Assembly: GCF_014207565.1 (NCBI RefSeq) | Contig: NZ_JACHGJ010000004.1 | Span: 186,001-250,000, forward strand | From: Spirochaeta isovalerica | GTDB taxonomy: Bacteria > Spirochaetota > Spirochaetia > DSM-2461 | Direction: 5' to 3' | Length of the DNA: 64,000 nt | Part shown: positions 25,154 to 34,815 of the stretch, piece by piece | How the letters are laid out: each line of letters starts with the position of its first letter | Numbering within the stretch: position 1 is the first letter of the stretch | Notes under the pieces: generated by a model | Told to the model about the DNA's origin: nothing | The model's input: only the letters and a program-made list of their open reading frames with translations | The model's database searches: none | Translations under genes and position numbers: made by a program

Positions 25154-26651
25154 GTTAGAACCCATTGGAGCTGTTTTCACACCCCTTCTCCATGCACAAA
25201 AAACAATAATCGATACAGGTCTCTATGAGAATTGGCTTCATGGCGCATCCATTCTCGATCCCACAGCCGGAGGCGGTCATTTTATTGAAGCTTTTATAAA
25301 AACGGCAAAGGAAAAAGGCGACAGGCTTACAGATCAAAGGCTCAGCCGGCTCTGCGCCGTGGAGATGCAGTCCCGATTCATCGAGGATTTTCACCGGAAA
25401 ATGAAAAGAGAATACAAGGTTGATTTTCCCGGAGATAGGTTTCTCCAGGGAGATTATCTATTTACCCATCACAGGGAAGAATTCGATTTTCTCCTCGGCA
25501 ATCCCCCGTGGCTCAATTTCTGCGATCTCGAAAACGGATATAAGGAGAAAATTAAGCCTCTCTTTATAGATTCAGGATTAACAGGCAGTAAAAAAGATCT
25601 GCTGCTGGGAAGTTCACGCATTGATCTGGCGGCGCTAATCGTAACCGAAGCAATCAGAAAAAATCTGAAGACTCAGGGAACAGCCTATTTCTTTCTTCCC
25701 CTGTCCCTTTTTCTGGGCGAAGGGGCACACAAGCAATTCAGGTTTCTATTGGAAACAGGTGCCTTTTCCTTGAATTATATCGATGACTACCGCGACGCGC
25801 CTCTTTTTCCCGGCGTGGCGACCCGCTACGGATTCGCTTCTTTCACTAAGGACAGGAGAACGACCTACCCCGTACCGTACAGGAGGATTCGACCGAATGG
25901 CACATTCAGAGAGCTGAATGCGGCTCCCCTCGCCGGCAGCGGATCCCCGCTTATTGCCGGAGGAATGGATGATTTGAAAGAACTCCCGCGCATATTCATT
26001 CCCCCGAAATCCAAACCGCGGCAGGGACTCAACACCTGCGGAGCCAACAGCCTTTTCATTTTTGATGAAATTACCGGTAGAAATAAAAACATTCTGACCC
26101 TGAAAAACAAAGAGAGAGAAGCAACCCTTCCGGAAGAGCTTATTTATCCCCTCATAGGTTCAGGGCAGTTCAATGCGAAAAAGCACCACAGATACGTCTT
26201 TCTTCCATACAATCTCAACGGCCGGGCATTATCAGAGACCGAGCTGGCACACTATCCCGAAGCGGAATGCTATTTAAGGGAAAACAGAAGCCGTCTCGAG
26301 AACAGAAAAGGAGTCCTCATTGGAAGCGCCATCAAAAAGGGGCTCTGGTGGTCACTTCTTGGAGTCGGCCCCTACTCATTTGCTCCCTGGAAGGTTGTCT
26401 GGGAGGCCTACGGAAAAAGAGAATTCCACCCCCGTCTCTTTTCGTCGGAAAATAAGCAGCCATGGCAGCCGAATCAGGCTCTTCAAGCCTTCATTCCCTT
26501 TAATGAAGAGAGAGAGGCAAAGCGCGTTCTGAAAGAAATGGAAAATTCCCCAATCGGAGAAATTCTGAAAATGCAGGGAATGGAAGGGACCTGTAACTGG
26601 GCCCAACCGGGAAAAATGATAAGGTTTTTCTCCTTTAAAGACGAAATCTGA
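25125..26651 (+). CDS. N6-adenine DNA methyltransferase, TaqI-like (gamma type), solitary
   Basis: About 508 residues from the ATG at 25125, overlapping the end of the yihY gene by 29 bases. Motif order is gamma-class: GAVFTP (motif X), DPTAGGGHFIEAF (motif I, SAM), LLGNPPWLNF (motif IV, NPPW, adenine amino-methylation), then a long C-terminal target-recognition region with IFIPPKSKPRQGLN resembling the TaqI C-domain. No restriction endonuclease or second methylase gene is near, so it is either an orphan regulator/epigenetic methylase or acts on another substrate. The last 17 bases overlap the convergent 26635-27690 gene. Confidence 0.85.
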   Translation: MVSGERILSELEPIGAVFTPLLHAQKTIIDTGLYENWLHGASILDPTAGGGHFIEAFIKTAKEKGDRLTDQRLSRLCAVEMQSRFIEDFHRKMKREYKVDFPGDRFLQGDYLFTHHREEFDFLLGNPPWLNFCDLENGYKEKIKPLFIDSGLTGSKKDLLLGSSRIDLAALIVTEAIRKNLKTQGTAYFFLPLSLFLGEGAHKQFRFLLETGAFSLNYIDDYRDAPLFPGVATRYGFASFTKDRRTTYPVPYRRIRPNGTFRELNAAPLAGSGSPLIAGGMDDLKELPRIFIPPKSKPRQGLNTCGANSLFIFDEITGRNKNILTLKNKEREATLPEELIYPLIGSGQFNAKKHHRYVFLPYNLNGRALSETELAHYPEAECYLRENRSRLENRKGVLIGSAIKKGLWWSLLGVGPYSFAPWKVVWEAYGKREFHPRLFSSENKQPWQPNQALQAFIPFNEEREAKRVLKEMENSPIGEILKMQGMEGTCNWAQPGKMIRFFSFKDEI

Positions 26652-27690
26652 AATTGATCCCATTCATCCAGATATATTTGGATTCATCGGGAGTGATGAC
26701 AGAATAAGCTCCGAAATGAAGCCCCGCGCTGAAATGGTCGAACTGAAGTCTCGCCTCAATCTTAAAATCAAAAAGATTAAGTGTATTCATCTCAGGGAAG
26801 AAAAGGAGATTCATATCAATTCCCATAATAAATTTTTTCAGTCCTTCGTTACTGCGGAAAAGATATAATAGCGGTCCTTCCAGGTTGACTCCCATATTAA
26901 AACCGTTTAGCCAGCCCTTGTTCAACGTATAGAAGTTGTAACCGCCCGCATAATACCCCCGGTATCCGGCTCCGATTCTGAGAACAGTCTTACTGTCCAC
27001 CTCCTCCTGGAAAAAAGTCCGGAAAGTAATAAGGGCATCAACAACATGGAGTCTGGCATCGGCGAAACTCCCCCATTCGGGATCGAGCAATAGTAGGGAA
27101 TACCCCCCGGAGATGCCGACTATGCGATTCCACTTACTGAAATAATAGTTCATTTCCGAAGAAACGCTCGCCGAATAGGTACCGACTGAGGGAAAAACCT
27201 CCCCCTCTTCTCCCACATCCCAGGTATAAACGAGGCTCGGAGAAACAATCAGCTCGAAACGACTTCTCGTTTCTTCTGGCTGAACGAGGTCATCTTCTTC
27301 GTTGATGGAAAAATCCGGCTTGTTAAGCTCCTCGTCTTCCTGGGGATCCGTTTCCTCATCCCGGGTCGGATTAACACTGAAATCCGGCCTTTGAGCTGTA
27401 AACTCTTCATCATCTGTGTTATTTGTTTTGCTTAATTCACGCTCCATTCTATAGAGTTCCCTGACAGAAACAAGAAGATCGGCGGCCCTTTCGTTTTCCG
27501 GGTCAATAATCAGAACCGCTTCAAGGAGACTGATTGCTTTCTCATAATCCCCCTGTCCGAAATAATCGAGGGCCAGGTTTATCTGGGCGTCCATCTCCCC
27601 GCTTGAAATGCCAGTCGTGCTTTGCCCAAAAAAAGAAAAAAGAAATAGGAGTAAGAGAAGAAACAGGAGAACAGTTTTTTTTGTATTCAT
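26635..27690 (-). CDS. Exported TPR protein with C-terminal beta-barrel-like domain
   Basis: 351 residues. Signal peptide (a very hydrophobic run of Leu/Phe ending FFGQS), then one or two TPR units (NLALDYFGQGDYEKAISLLEAV), an acidic linker with repeated PDFS(I/V)N segments around residues 95-135, and a C-terminal beta-rich part with aromatic ends (final residue region FRFRL), typical of outer-membrane proteins. Likely an envelope protein; no specific function recognised. It overlaps aat by 4 bases, so it is co-transcribed with the clp/aat group. Confidence 0.78.
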   Translation of the reverse strand: MNTKKTVLLFLLLLLFLFSFFGQSTTGISSGEMDAQINLALDYFGQGDYEKAISLLEAVLIIDPENERAADLLVSVRELYRMERELSKTNNTDDEEFTAQRPDFSVNPTRDEETDPQEDEELNKPDFSINEEDDLVQPEETRSRFELIVSPSLVYTWDVGEEGEVFPSVGTYSASVSSEMNYYFSKWNRIVGISGGYSLLLLDPEWGSFADARLHVVDALITFRTFFQEEVDSKTVLRIGAGYRGYYAGGYNFYTLNKGWLNGFNMGVNLEGPLLYLFRSNEGLKKFIMGIDMNLLFFPEMNTLNLFDFKIEARLQFDHFSAGLHFGAYSVITPDESKYIWMNGINFRFRL

Positions 27691-28421
27691 TTAAGGATAT
27701 CCCTTAGACCTTCGGAATCGGGAAATTCGGGAAAGATGCGGTTCCACATGCCTCTATAATCGGGAAAAGAGAGCTCTTTCTTCAGAATTCCGTAAAAGTC
27801 TTCCCGCCTAATGTTCTCTGCACCCAGACTTTCAAGGTGGTCCGTATGATCCTGACTGTCTATGATTTTAAAACCGCGGTCCTTAAGGAAAAGAGTAAGA
27901 AGAATAAGAGCGGTTTTTGATCCGTTGGGAACGCGGGTAAACATGGATTCACCGAAAAAGACCCTGCCTATGGATACGCCGTAAAGACCCGCGACAAGAT
28001 TTCCCTTATCCAGAACCTCGACAGAATGGGCCCATCCCATTTCATGTATGGCGCAGTAAGCCCGGAACATATCTTCGGTAATCCACGTGCCTCTCTGCCC
28101 CTTCCGGACAGAATCGCGGCATGCTCCTATGACCTTTTGGAAATTCCGGTCCAGCACCACCTCATATTTCTTTTTACGGATCTCTTTTTTCATGGATTTA
28201 GAGATTTTCAGGTTTTCCGTGAAAAGGACGAAACGGGGATCGGGGCTCCACCAGAGAATGTCCTGCCCTTCGCTGTACCAGGGAAAAATTCCCTGGCGGT
28301 ATGCCGAGAGCAGCACTCCGGGACTGAGATTGCCGCCCACGGCTACAATTCCCTCTTCTGTCGATTCTTCAACGGGAGGGAAGAAAATGTGTTCTTCTTC
28401 GCTGAGCCAGGGGAAACTCAA
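27687..28421 (-). CDS. aat: Leucyl/phenylalanyl-tRNA-protein transferase
   Basis: 244 residues. Adds Leu or Phe from aminoacyl-tRNA to proteins with N-terminal Arg/Lys, making N-degrons. Motifs are LLSAYRQGIFPWYSEG, WWSPDPRFVLF, AYCAIHEMGWAHSVEVW-like HSVEVLDK, GLYGVSIGRVFFGESMF and DSQDHTDHLESLGA. It overlaps clpA by 4 bases; with clpS and clpA it completes the N-end-rule pathway. Confidence 0.95.
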   Translation of the reverse strand: MSFPWLSEEEHIFFPPVEESTEEGIVAVGGNLSPGVLLSAYRQGIFPWYSEGQDILWWSPDPRFVLFTENLKISKSMKKEIRKKKYEVVLDRNFQKVIGACRDSVRKGQRGTWITEDMFRAYCAIHEMGWAHSVEVLDKGNLVAGLYGVSIGRVFFGESMFTRVPNGSKTALILLTLFLKDRGFKIIDSQDHTDHLESLGAENIRREDFYGILKKELSFPDYRGMWNRIFPEFPDSEGLRDILK

Positions 28422-30712
28422 GTGAGTTTCCGCCTCGAGATTCGTATTTTCACATCGTCATCAACAATATCTGCGACAGCGTTTCCGCCTTCCGAAAGAT
28501 CTCCGAAGAGAACCTGATCCACAAAGATAGTTTTGATTTTATCTTCCACGAGGCGGGCGATATTTCTGGCGCCGAATTCCGGGGAGTACCCCTCTCTGGC
28601 CAGCCAGCTCACACATTCATCGCTCACTGTGAGCGTAACTTTTTTCGCTGTGAGCATTTCACGGAAATGTTCGATTTCCTTATGGACGATTTTTTCGACA
28701 ATTTTCTGATCGAGCCGTTCAAAGAGCACGACTTTATCGAGCCGGTTACGGAATTCCGGTGTAAAAGTCCTTTCGATGGCCTTTTCCATAGAACCGACCT
28801 GAACCATATTGTCTCCGAATCCGATAATGGCCTTGCCCAGCTCGCCCGCTCCCGCGTTGGAAGTCATGATGATGATAACGTTGCGGAAATCGGCTTTGCG
28901 GCCCATATTATCCGTCACAGTGGCGTAGTCCATCATCTGCAGAAGAATATTAAAAATATCGCGGTGCGCTTTTTCAATTTCGTCGAGAAGCAAAACCGCA
29001 TGGGGCGTTTTCCTGATAGCATCGGTCAGAAGACCTCCCTCTTCAAACCCCACATAACCGGGAGGAGAACCGATTAAACGGGAAACTGTATGCTTCTCCT
29101 GATATTCACTCATATCGAAGCGATGGATGGCAATTCCCATTTCATCGGCCAGTGTTCTGGCCAGTTCTGTTTTCCCGACTCCCGTAGGACCGACGAAAAG
29201 AAAAGAGGCGATCGGTTTATCGGGGTTACGGAATCCGGCTCGGGACCGTTTGACAGCTTCGACAACAGCAGATACGGCGTTGTCCTGACCGTAAATCTGT
29301 TTGCGCAGAAGAGCTTCCAGTTTTTTCAGCTTGTCCGTTTCACTGACGGAAACGCTCTTTTCCGGAATTCCGGCTATTTTTGAAATAACCAGTTCAATGT
29401 CTTTCTCCGAAACTTCCGGAATAAGGCTATCGCCGTTCTTCTCGCTGAAAAGCCTCTTCCAGGCTCCCGCTTCATCAATGACATCGATGGCTTTATCGGG
29501 GAGCTTCCGCTCATTTATGTACTGCGCTGAAAGATCGACAGCCGATTGCAGCGCCTCATCGCTGTACATGACTCCATGGTGCTGTTCATAAACGCTCCTC
29601 AGTCCCCTGAGAATCTGGAGCGTTTCATCGGTTGAGGGCTCATTTATATCAATCTTCTGAAAACGGCGCACAAGTGCGTGATCCTTTTCAAAGTGCTTTT
29701 TATACTCATCAAAGGTGGTGGAACCGATACACTTCAGCGTCCCGCGCACCAGGGCCGGCTTGAGCAGGTTTGAAGCGTCCATAGCCCCTCCCGACACGGC
29801 ACCCGCTCCGATAATAGTGTGTATCTCGTCGATAAAAAGAATGGCTTTTTCCAGATCCTCCAGTTCTCCGAGAACAAGTTTCATCCTCTCCTCAAAATCA
29901 CCGCGGAACTTGGTTCCCGCAAGGAGAGACCCCATATCGAGAGAAAAGATGGAATAGCCTTTCAAGGGACCGGGAACATCGCCGGCAACGATTCTCTGGG
30001 CCAGCCCCTCGGTCACGGCCGTTTTACCGACTCCGGGATCCCCGACATGTACGGGATTATTTTTAAGACGGCGGGAGAGAACCTGAATGGTCCGCTCGAT
30101 CTCCTCTTCCCGGCCTATCAGGGGCTCGAGCTTCCCTTCTTCCGCCAGCGCAGTGAGATTCGTCGTGTATTTATCCAGATTGGTCTGTTTCTTTTTGGAG
30201 GTGTTTTTTCCGGTGTCGGCGCTCTTCATGTGATCGCGGACAAACTCATAGTCATCCTCATTAGCTTCGTCGGATTCGATTTCCTCTTCTTCGTCTATCC
30301 TGTGGGAGAGAAAATCAAGAAGGGTCAGTTTTTTCAAACCGGCTTTCTTCAGAAAGTAGGAGCCGTAACTCTCTTCCTGTTCCAGAATGGAGACAAGCAG
30401 ATCGCCGATTTCGATAGTCTCCTTTCCGGCAGCTTCCATGTGAATCATAGTCCGTTCGATAACGGTCTGCAGCCCGACAGTCTGAAAGGGATCCAGATCT
30501 TTGACCCGGGGTATGTGTTTTTCGAAATACACTTCCAGTTCCTCGACCAGTCCATCCGTATCAATGCCGCACTGTTCCAGGATCTCTTTCGATTTATCAA
30601 AGGTCAGAGCCGTATAGAGAACATGCTCTGCTGTAAAATACTCATGATTGCGGTTTTTTGCTTCATACCAGGCCGAATTGATAACAGTCTGGACATCTTC
30701 GCTGATATTCAA
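28418..30712 (-). CDS. clpA: ATP-dependent Clp protease ATP-binding subunit ClpA
   Basis: 764 residues, normal ClpA length. N-domain (1-145), acidic linker, AAA-1 with [13 protein letters not shown] and [15 protein letters not shown]-2 with [12 protein letters not shown] and LLDEIEKAH, and the ClpP-docking loop IGF (AIIGFGD) about residues 620-625. It unfolds substrates for ClpP. No clpP is in the window. The AAA-1 P-loop is preceded by NNPVHVG instead of the usual NNPLLVG, a mild change. It lies 1 base after clpS and overlaps aat. Confidence 0.96.
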   Translation of the reverse strand: MNISEDVQTVINSAWYEAKNRNHEYFTAEHVLYTALTFDKSKEILEQCGIDTDGLVEELEVYFEKHIPRVKDLDPFQTVGLQTVIERTMIHMEAAGKETIEIGDLLVSILEQEESYGSYFLKKAGLKKLTLLDFLSHRIDEEEEIESDEANEDDYEFVRDHMKSADTGKNTSKKKQTNLDKYTTNLTALAEEGKLEPLIGREEEIERTIQVLSRRLKNNPVHVGDPGVGKTAVTEGLAQRIVAGDVPGPLKGYSIFSLDMGSLLAGTKFRGDFEERMKLVLGELEDLEKAILFIDEIHTIIGAGAVSGGAMDASNLLKPALVRGTLKCIGSTTFDEYKKHFEKDHALVRRFQKIDINEPSTDETLQILRGLRSVYEQHHGVMYSDEALQSAVDLSAQYINERKLPDKAIDVIDEAGAWKRLFSEKNGDSLIPEVSEKDIELVISKIAGIPEKSVSVSETDKLKKLEALLRKQIYGQDNAVSAVVEAVKRSRAGFRNPDKPIASFLFVGPTGVGKTELARTLADEMGIAIHRFDMSEYQEKHTVSRLIGSPPGYVGFEEGGLLTDAIRKTPHAVLLLDEIEKAHRDIFNILLQMMDYATVTDNMGRKADFRNVIIIMTSNAGAGELGKAIIGFGDNMVQVGSMEKAIERTFTPEFRNRLDKVVLFERLDQKIVEKIVHKEIEHFREMLTAKKVTLTVSDECVSWLAREGYSPEFGARNIARLVEDKIKTIFVDQVLFGDLSEGGNAVADIVDDDVKIRISRRKLT

Positions 30713-30713
30713 T

Positions 30714-31019
30714 CTATACTTTCTCCATTATGCATTTGAGGGGGTATTCCCTATCCCTGGCAGCGGAATGCACCTGGGCTATTTTCGTCGCGGCTATATC
30801 ATGTGTGTACAGACCAACGACACCTTTTCCCTTTTTATGAACATCCATCATAATTTTGGCCGCTTCTATGGGCGGTTTGTGAAATATTGACACAAGGACC
30901 TCGACAACAAAATCCGTCGTCGTGTAATCGTCATTGAGCAAAATGACCCGATACATATCAGGTTCTTTGATTTCTTCTCTTATCTCTTCTTTCAGTTGCC
31001 CGTCATACTGTTCCGACAT
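30714..31019 (-). CDS. clpS: ClpS adaptor protein
   Basis: 101 residues. Binds N-degron residues and delivers proteins to ClpA. Conserved blocks are YRVILLNDDYTT, VEVLVSIFHK and MMDVHKKGKGVVGLYTHDIAATK. First gene of clpS-clpA-aat-TPR protein. Confidence 0.96.
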   Translation of the reverse strand: MSEQYDGQLKEEIREEIKEPDMYRVILLNDDYTTTDFVVEVLVSIFHKPPIEAAKIMMDVHKKGKGVVGLYTHDIAATKIAQVHSAARDREYPLKCIMEKV

Positions 31020-31067
31020 ATCCTTAATTTATACAATTTTTACGCTATTTTCAATAAAAGTAAGGGT

Positions 31068-31096
31068 TTTACAAAAAATAGCAGGTGGAGTATATT
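31068..31096 (+). promoter_or_regulatory. Promoter of the 31130-31798 gene
   Basis: TTTACA (31068-31073), 17-base spacer, TATATT (31091-31096). Predicted start near 31103 gives a 27-base leader holding AGGAGG before the TTG start. Confidence 0.6.
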
Positions 31097-31129
31097 TATT
31101 ATTGAACCATCTGATTTCAGGAGGATATT

Positions 31130-31798
31130 TTGAAAAGAACTCTCACTATCGCTTTATTTTTTCTTACAGCCATGAGTCTCAGCAGTCAGTATTTTTTTGA
31201 CGATTTCACCGATTCCCAGAAACTGGATACAGCTCATGCCTACCTGATGGTCAGTGAACAGTTCGCCAAACTGGGAGATGCCAAACAGGCAGCCAAATTC
31301 AGGGAAATGGCTTTATTCATTTATCCGGAACTTCTTATAATGGATAAAGAAAAGATTGAAGAAGTCGTGGAAGCCGCGGCTCAACCGGAAAGGCCCCGGA
31401 TAACCGGACCGGACAGGAGCGGTATGATTCGGTATTACTTCTCCAAACTCCTGCGAAGCGTCACCACAGGTGATCTGGAAACGGCTGATTCGCTCATTGC
31501 CGAAAGATTATATCTGCCCGAATATGAAGGCGGTCTGACAAAATCCCAATTAGCTCCCATGGTCTCGGAAATCTATGCAGAGTATGATCTCTCCTCGCTT
31601 TCCCCATCGGATCTCTACGATCTTGATTCCATAAGAGTGGATAAAGTTGAAGAAGGGACTTATCTTCTCACTATCAACGGAGCGGACGATGAATCGCTTT
31701 ACCGCACAGGAATAACCTTCTTCGGCAGAGTCCAAACTTTCCGGTTCAGACAGTTTGATACGGGTTGGAAAATCGATAAAATTACGGCTCTTTTCTGA
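31130..31798 (+). CDS. Exported protein of unknown function
   Basis: 222 residues from a TTG start; the strong TTCAGGAGGATATT just upstream supports it. Signal peptide KRTLTIALFFLTAMSLSSQ, then a TPR-like helical pair (LDTAHAYLMVSEQFAKLGDAKQAAKF, shown in pieces by its HAYLMV and AKFREMA segments), and a C-terminal segment with several beta strands (GTYLLTINGADDESLY). Probably periplasmic. It has its own promoter and converges with the YkgJ-like gene (17-base overlap). No known function. Confidence 0.75.
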   Translation: MKRTLTIALFFLTAMSLSSQYFFDDFTDSQKLDTAHAYLMVSEQFAKLGDAKQAAKFREMALFIYPELLIMDKEKIEEVVEAAAQPERPRITGPDRSGMIRYYFSKLLRSVTTGDLETADSLIAERLYLPEYEGGLTKSQLAPMVSEIYAEYDLSSLSPSDLYDLDSIRVDKVEEGTYLLTINGADDESLYRTGITFFGRVQTFRFRQFDTGWKIDKITALF

Positions 31799-32090
31799 AA
31801 GTTTCCACATAACCGCAATCGGGGGGGAGCCAGCGGGCGAACAGCGCGTGCCTGGCTCCTAATCTCGAACAGTCCTTGCAGATTTTAAATCTGTTCTCAT
31901 ATACAGTGCATTGATTGGTATAGGTATCCAGATAGGTACAGGGACTGTTGAAATCAATGTATATAACACCTTCATCTGTTTCGTTTTTCTGGTAACAGCA
32001 AGCTCCGCACCCTTTGCAGATCGAATCCCATTCCCCTCTATAACACGTCAGAAAAGACTTTATCAATAAACCGAGATTTTTGTATTTCAA
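31782..32090 (-). CDS. YkgJ-type cysteine cluster protein
   Basis: 102 residues with ICKGCGACCYQK (CxxCxxCC), a further CTYLD, CTVYENR and CKDCSRLG: at least eight cysteines in the UPF0153/YkgJ pattern that binds zinc or an iron-sulfur cluster. Function unknown in the family. Last gene of the galK-like-surE-TPR-NHL/VWA run, 17 bases after the preceding stop. Confidence 0.82.
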   Translation of the reverse strand: MKYKNLGLLIKSFLTCYRGEWDSICKGCGACCYQKNETDEGVIYIDFNSPCTYLDTYTNQCTVYENRFKICKDCSRLGARHALFARWLPPDCGYVETFRKEP

Positions 32091-32107
32091 GATTCGCTAT
32101 CCTCCGG

Positions 32108-34126
32108 TTACTGGATGGGCGGGTAATAACCGGACTCGTCCCGCCCGCTTTTATTGACATAAAGAACTTCGAGCTCAACCGGTATATAAGCCCTGCCGAA
32201 ATCGGGATCGCTGTTCGACTTGTAGCTGGCTGTATAAATAGCGCTCGGAGTGTACTTCATATCCTCGAGAAGCGGTGCAATCCCTTCGGGCCTGAACATG
32301 TAGACAGTCTGGCCGCCTGTAGTCTCTGACAGATATTCCAGCTCTCTGTTCTGTCTACCCGAAACCGTATAAACAGTATTGAAAACAATATTATTGTTTT
32401 TATAGTAGGCCGCCAGGTCAATAACATCGTATCTGTCAAATGCATTGGCAGGAAGATCTCCCTGGGTAATAAACAGTACCGATCGTCTGTCACGCCCCGG
32501 AATCATCTGCGAAGCAGCCAGACGTATTCCCGTATCGGCTACCCAGTCGGAAGACCACTGCGAAGTGGCTTCTTCAATAGCTCCGGAGACTGAATCATCA
32601 TCGAATGAACTGATAACATAGGGCGTCTCGCCAATTGAGATAAGAGATTTCGAACTGCCGGTTCCGGAAGAATAGATCTGCTTGAGCAGTTCCGCAACAG
32701 ATTCGCTGTAAGGGGACATCTTCTGTGATCCATCAACCAGAATCGTCATGTAGGAATCTGTACCGCTGAACCCTTTGAACTCCAGTGAATATCCTTCAAC
32801 CCCGCGGGATTTCTCCGTGATAATAAAGTTATCCTTATCGAGTCCCACAACAGCCTGTCCATCGCGCCTTTCAATGGAAAAATCCACGATTATTTCAGGA
32901 AACGAATCGGCGTTGATTCTGTTGATCCTGACAAAGAGCCCTCCGTAGACAGATGAAAGCTCCGTGAGAACGGCTATGCGGTTCGTATCGTAATCAGCCA
33001 CTAGAAGATTCCCGTTTTCATCCAGCTCTCCATCCATGGAGCGGAGACTGTTGCCGGTTCTGTCCACCATAAAGGAGAGATGATCCATTTCCCGGTCATA
33101 CCTGCGAATATACGGCCCGTCGGCAATGAGCAGATCATCACCATAGAGACTTAATCCCTCGGGTTTGTCGAGCTGCCCCTTTAACAGCGTCTCCAGATAG
33201 TTGCCGCTGTCATCAAAAACAAAAAGGGATTTTGCCACGGCATCGGCAGCGTACAATCTGTCCCCGTCGAGGACGATACCGGTCAACCACTGAAAACCGG
33301 GGAAATCACGATCAGACCGACCGATTTCCAGAACATAATTTCCTTCGAAATCATACTTAACGATTTTTCTGTTTCCCGCATCGGTTACGTAAAAGTATTT
33401 CCTTTCGTCGGAAGCCAGATATTGAGGACCGAGAAGCTGTCCCTCGCCGATTCCCTTTTCTCCGATTTCCCGTTCCCGGGAGCCGCCGGGCCGGCAGAGA
33501 GAAACCCTGTTACCCGTAAACTCGCTGAGAAGAAAACGACCGTCCCTGAGGGGATATATATCAAAGGGGTGATCATAACCTTCAAAACCGCCGTCAAAAG
33601 TCTCTTTGAGAGAACCGTTTGCATCGTAACGGAGTACCTGATTCGTTGCGAAGGAAACGACATACATTCCCCCCGAACCGTCCGTAGTCGGAACAGCAGC
33701 CGTCGGTCTGTTGAAGAGAGTAAATCCGCCGAGCCTGTTTTCAAGTTCCATATGGACGACCCATTTTTCTTCCTGTTCCGGCTGTATAGACAAAAGCTGC
33801 CGATATTTGACAAGCTCGGCAAGATTTATCAGCGATGCCCCGGCTTGCCCGTTCGAGATGATTTTATCCCATTCGGCCAACGCGGCATCCTCAAGACCGG
33901 ACATATAGTAACTGCGCCCCAGCCAGGAAAGGATAGCGGGATTTTCCGGTTTTAGAGCCAGTGCTTTTTCCAGAGATTGAACCGCTTTATTATAAAACCC
34001 GTTATTGAAAGCGATAACACCCCATCTGAGATTCTCTTCAGCTTCTACAGCCTTCATATCTATAGCCTGACCGTAAAGTCCGGTTACAAGAAGCATTAGT
34101 ATTAACAGTAATTTGAAGGTTTTCAT
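32108..34126 (-). CDS. Exported TPR / NHL-propeller / VWA-like protein
   Basis: 672 residues. Signal peptide FKLLLILMLLVTGLYGQ; TPR pair at about residues 30-105 (NKAVQSLEKALALKPENP); an NHL-type beta-propeller at about 150-405 with repeats such as DAGNRKIVKYDFEGNYVLEIG and LYAADAVAKSLFVFDDSG; then a VWA-like domain from about 435 (MTILVDGSQKMSPY). The metal site is degenerate, DGSQKMS rather than DxSxS. Probably periplasmic or surface-attached, in protein-protein interaction. Upstream neighbour is another TPR gene. Confidence 0.82.
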   Translation of the reverse strand: MKTFKLLLILMLLVTGLYGQAIDMKAVEAEENLRWGVIAFNNGFYNKAVQSLEKALALKPENPAILSWLGRSYYMSGLEDAALAEWDKIISNGQAGASLINLAELVKYRQLLSIQPEQEEKWVVHMELENRLGGFTLFNRPTAAVPTTDGSGGMYVVSFATNQVLRYDANGSLKETFDGGFEGYDHPFDIYPLRDGRFLLSEFTGNRVSLCRPGGSREREIGEKGIGEGQLLGPQYLASDERKYFYVTDAGNRKIVKYDFEGNYVLEIGRSDRDFPGFQWLTGIVLDGDRLYAADAVAKSLFVFDDSGNYLETLLKGQLDKPEGLSLYGDDLLIADGPYIRRYDREMDHLSFMVDRTGNSLRSMDGELDENGNLLVADYDTNRIAVLTELSSVYGGLFVRINRINADSFPEIIVDFSIERRDGQAVVGLDKDNFIITEKSRGVEGYSLEFKGFSGTDSYMTILVDGSQKMSPYSESVAELLKQIYSSGTGSSKSLISIGETPYVISSFDDDSVSGAIEEATSQWSSDWVADTGIRLAASQMIPGRDRRSVLFITQGDLPANAFDRYDVIDLAAYYKNNNIVFNTVYTVSGRQNRELEYLSETTGGQTVYMFRPEGIAPLLEDMKYTPSAIYTASYKSNSDPDFGRAYIPVELEVLYVNKSGRDESGYYPPIQ

Positions 34127-34146
34127 ACGTTCATGTCTCCCGGACC

Positions 34147-34815
34147 CTAAAAGCGGGATTCCACAGTTTTAAGATGTGAAGCAATATCCTCATCATCAGG
34201 CCAGACTTCTTTTGCCCTGCGCAGAAAACGGATAGCTTCGACAATATTCCCGTCTTTGTAATAAGCCCATCCCACAGAATCGAGATAAGCACCGTATTCG
34301 GGATTTTTCTCCAGAGCTTTCAAACAGAAATCTACCGCTGAACGAGTCGATTTGCCTTCCTCCGCCAGAATAAAGCCATAGGAATTGAGGCTGTTTGGAT
34401 TATCCGGTTCCAGTTCCATAGCCTTTTCAAGATAATCCAGAGCTCTGGAGAGATTCCCGCTCCCGTAACAGCAGTAAGCCAGAGTAGAATAGATCTGAGC
34501 TGACTCGAATCCCTCATCAATCACCTGCAAAATCAGATTGATAGCCTGATCGTACCGCTCGGTTATACTGTAGAGATAACTGAGCACCATGGAACTCTGA
34601 AAAACTCTCAGAATATGGATATCATAGCGGATGACAAGATCGAAAAACCTCTCCGCTTCTTCGAAATTTCCAAGCTGAGTATAGCATAAACCGAGATAAT
34701 ATGCTGTTTCGGGATCTTCTTCATATACGGCATCGATTGCCAGGAGCGCTTTGACCGCTTCCTCGTAATCTCCATTGTTGTAGAGGTTTTTGCCTTTATC
34801 TCTTCTGGAAATCAT
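34147..34815 (-). CDS. TPR repeat protein
   Basis: 222 residues made almost wholly of tetratricopeptide units (about six), such as GKNLYNNGDYEEAVKALLAI and YSTLAYCCYGSGNLSRALDYLEKAMEL, read in segments. No signal peptide, so cytoplasmic. It overlaps surE by 4 bases. A scaffold role is likely; the partner is unknown. Confidence 0.85.
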   Translation of the reverse strand: MISRRDKGKNLYNNGDYEEAVKALLAIDAVYEEDPETAYYLGLCYTQLGNFEEAERFFDLVIRYDIHILRVFQSSMVLSYLYSITERYDQAINLILQVIDEGFESAQIYSTLAYCCYGSGNLSRALDYLEKAMELEPDNPNSLNSYGFILAEEGKSTRSAVDFCLKALEKNPEYGAYLDSVGWAYYKDGNIVEAIRFLRRAKEVWPDDEDIASHLKTVESRF

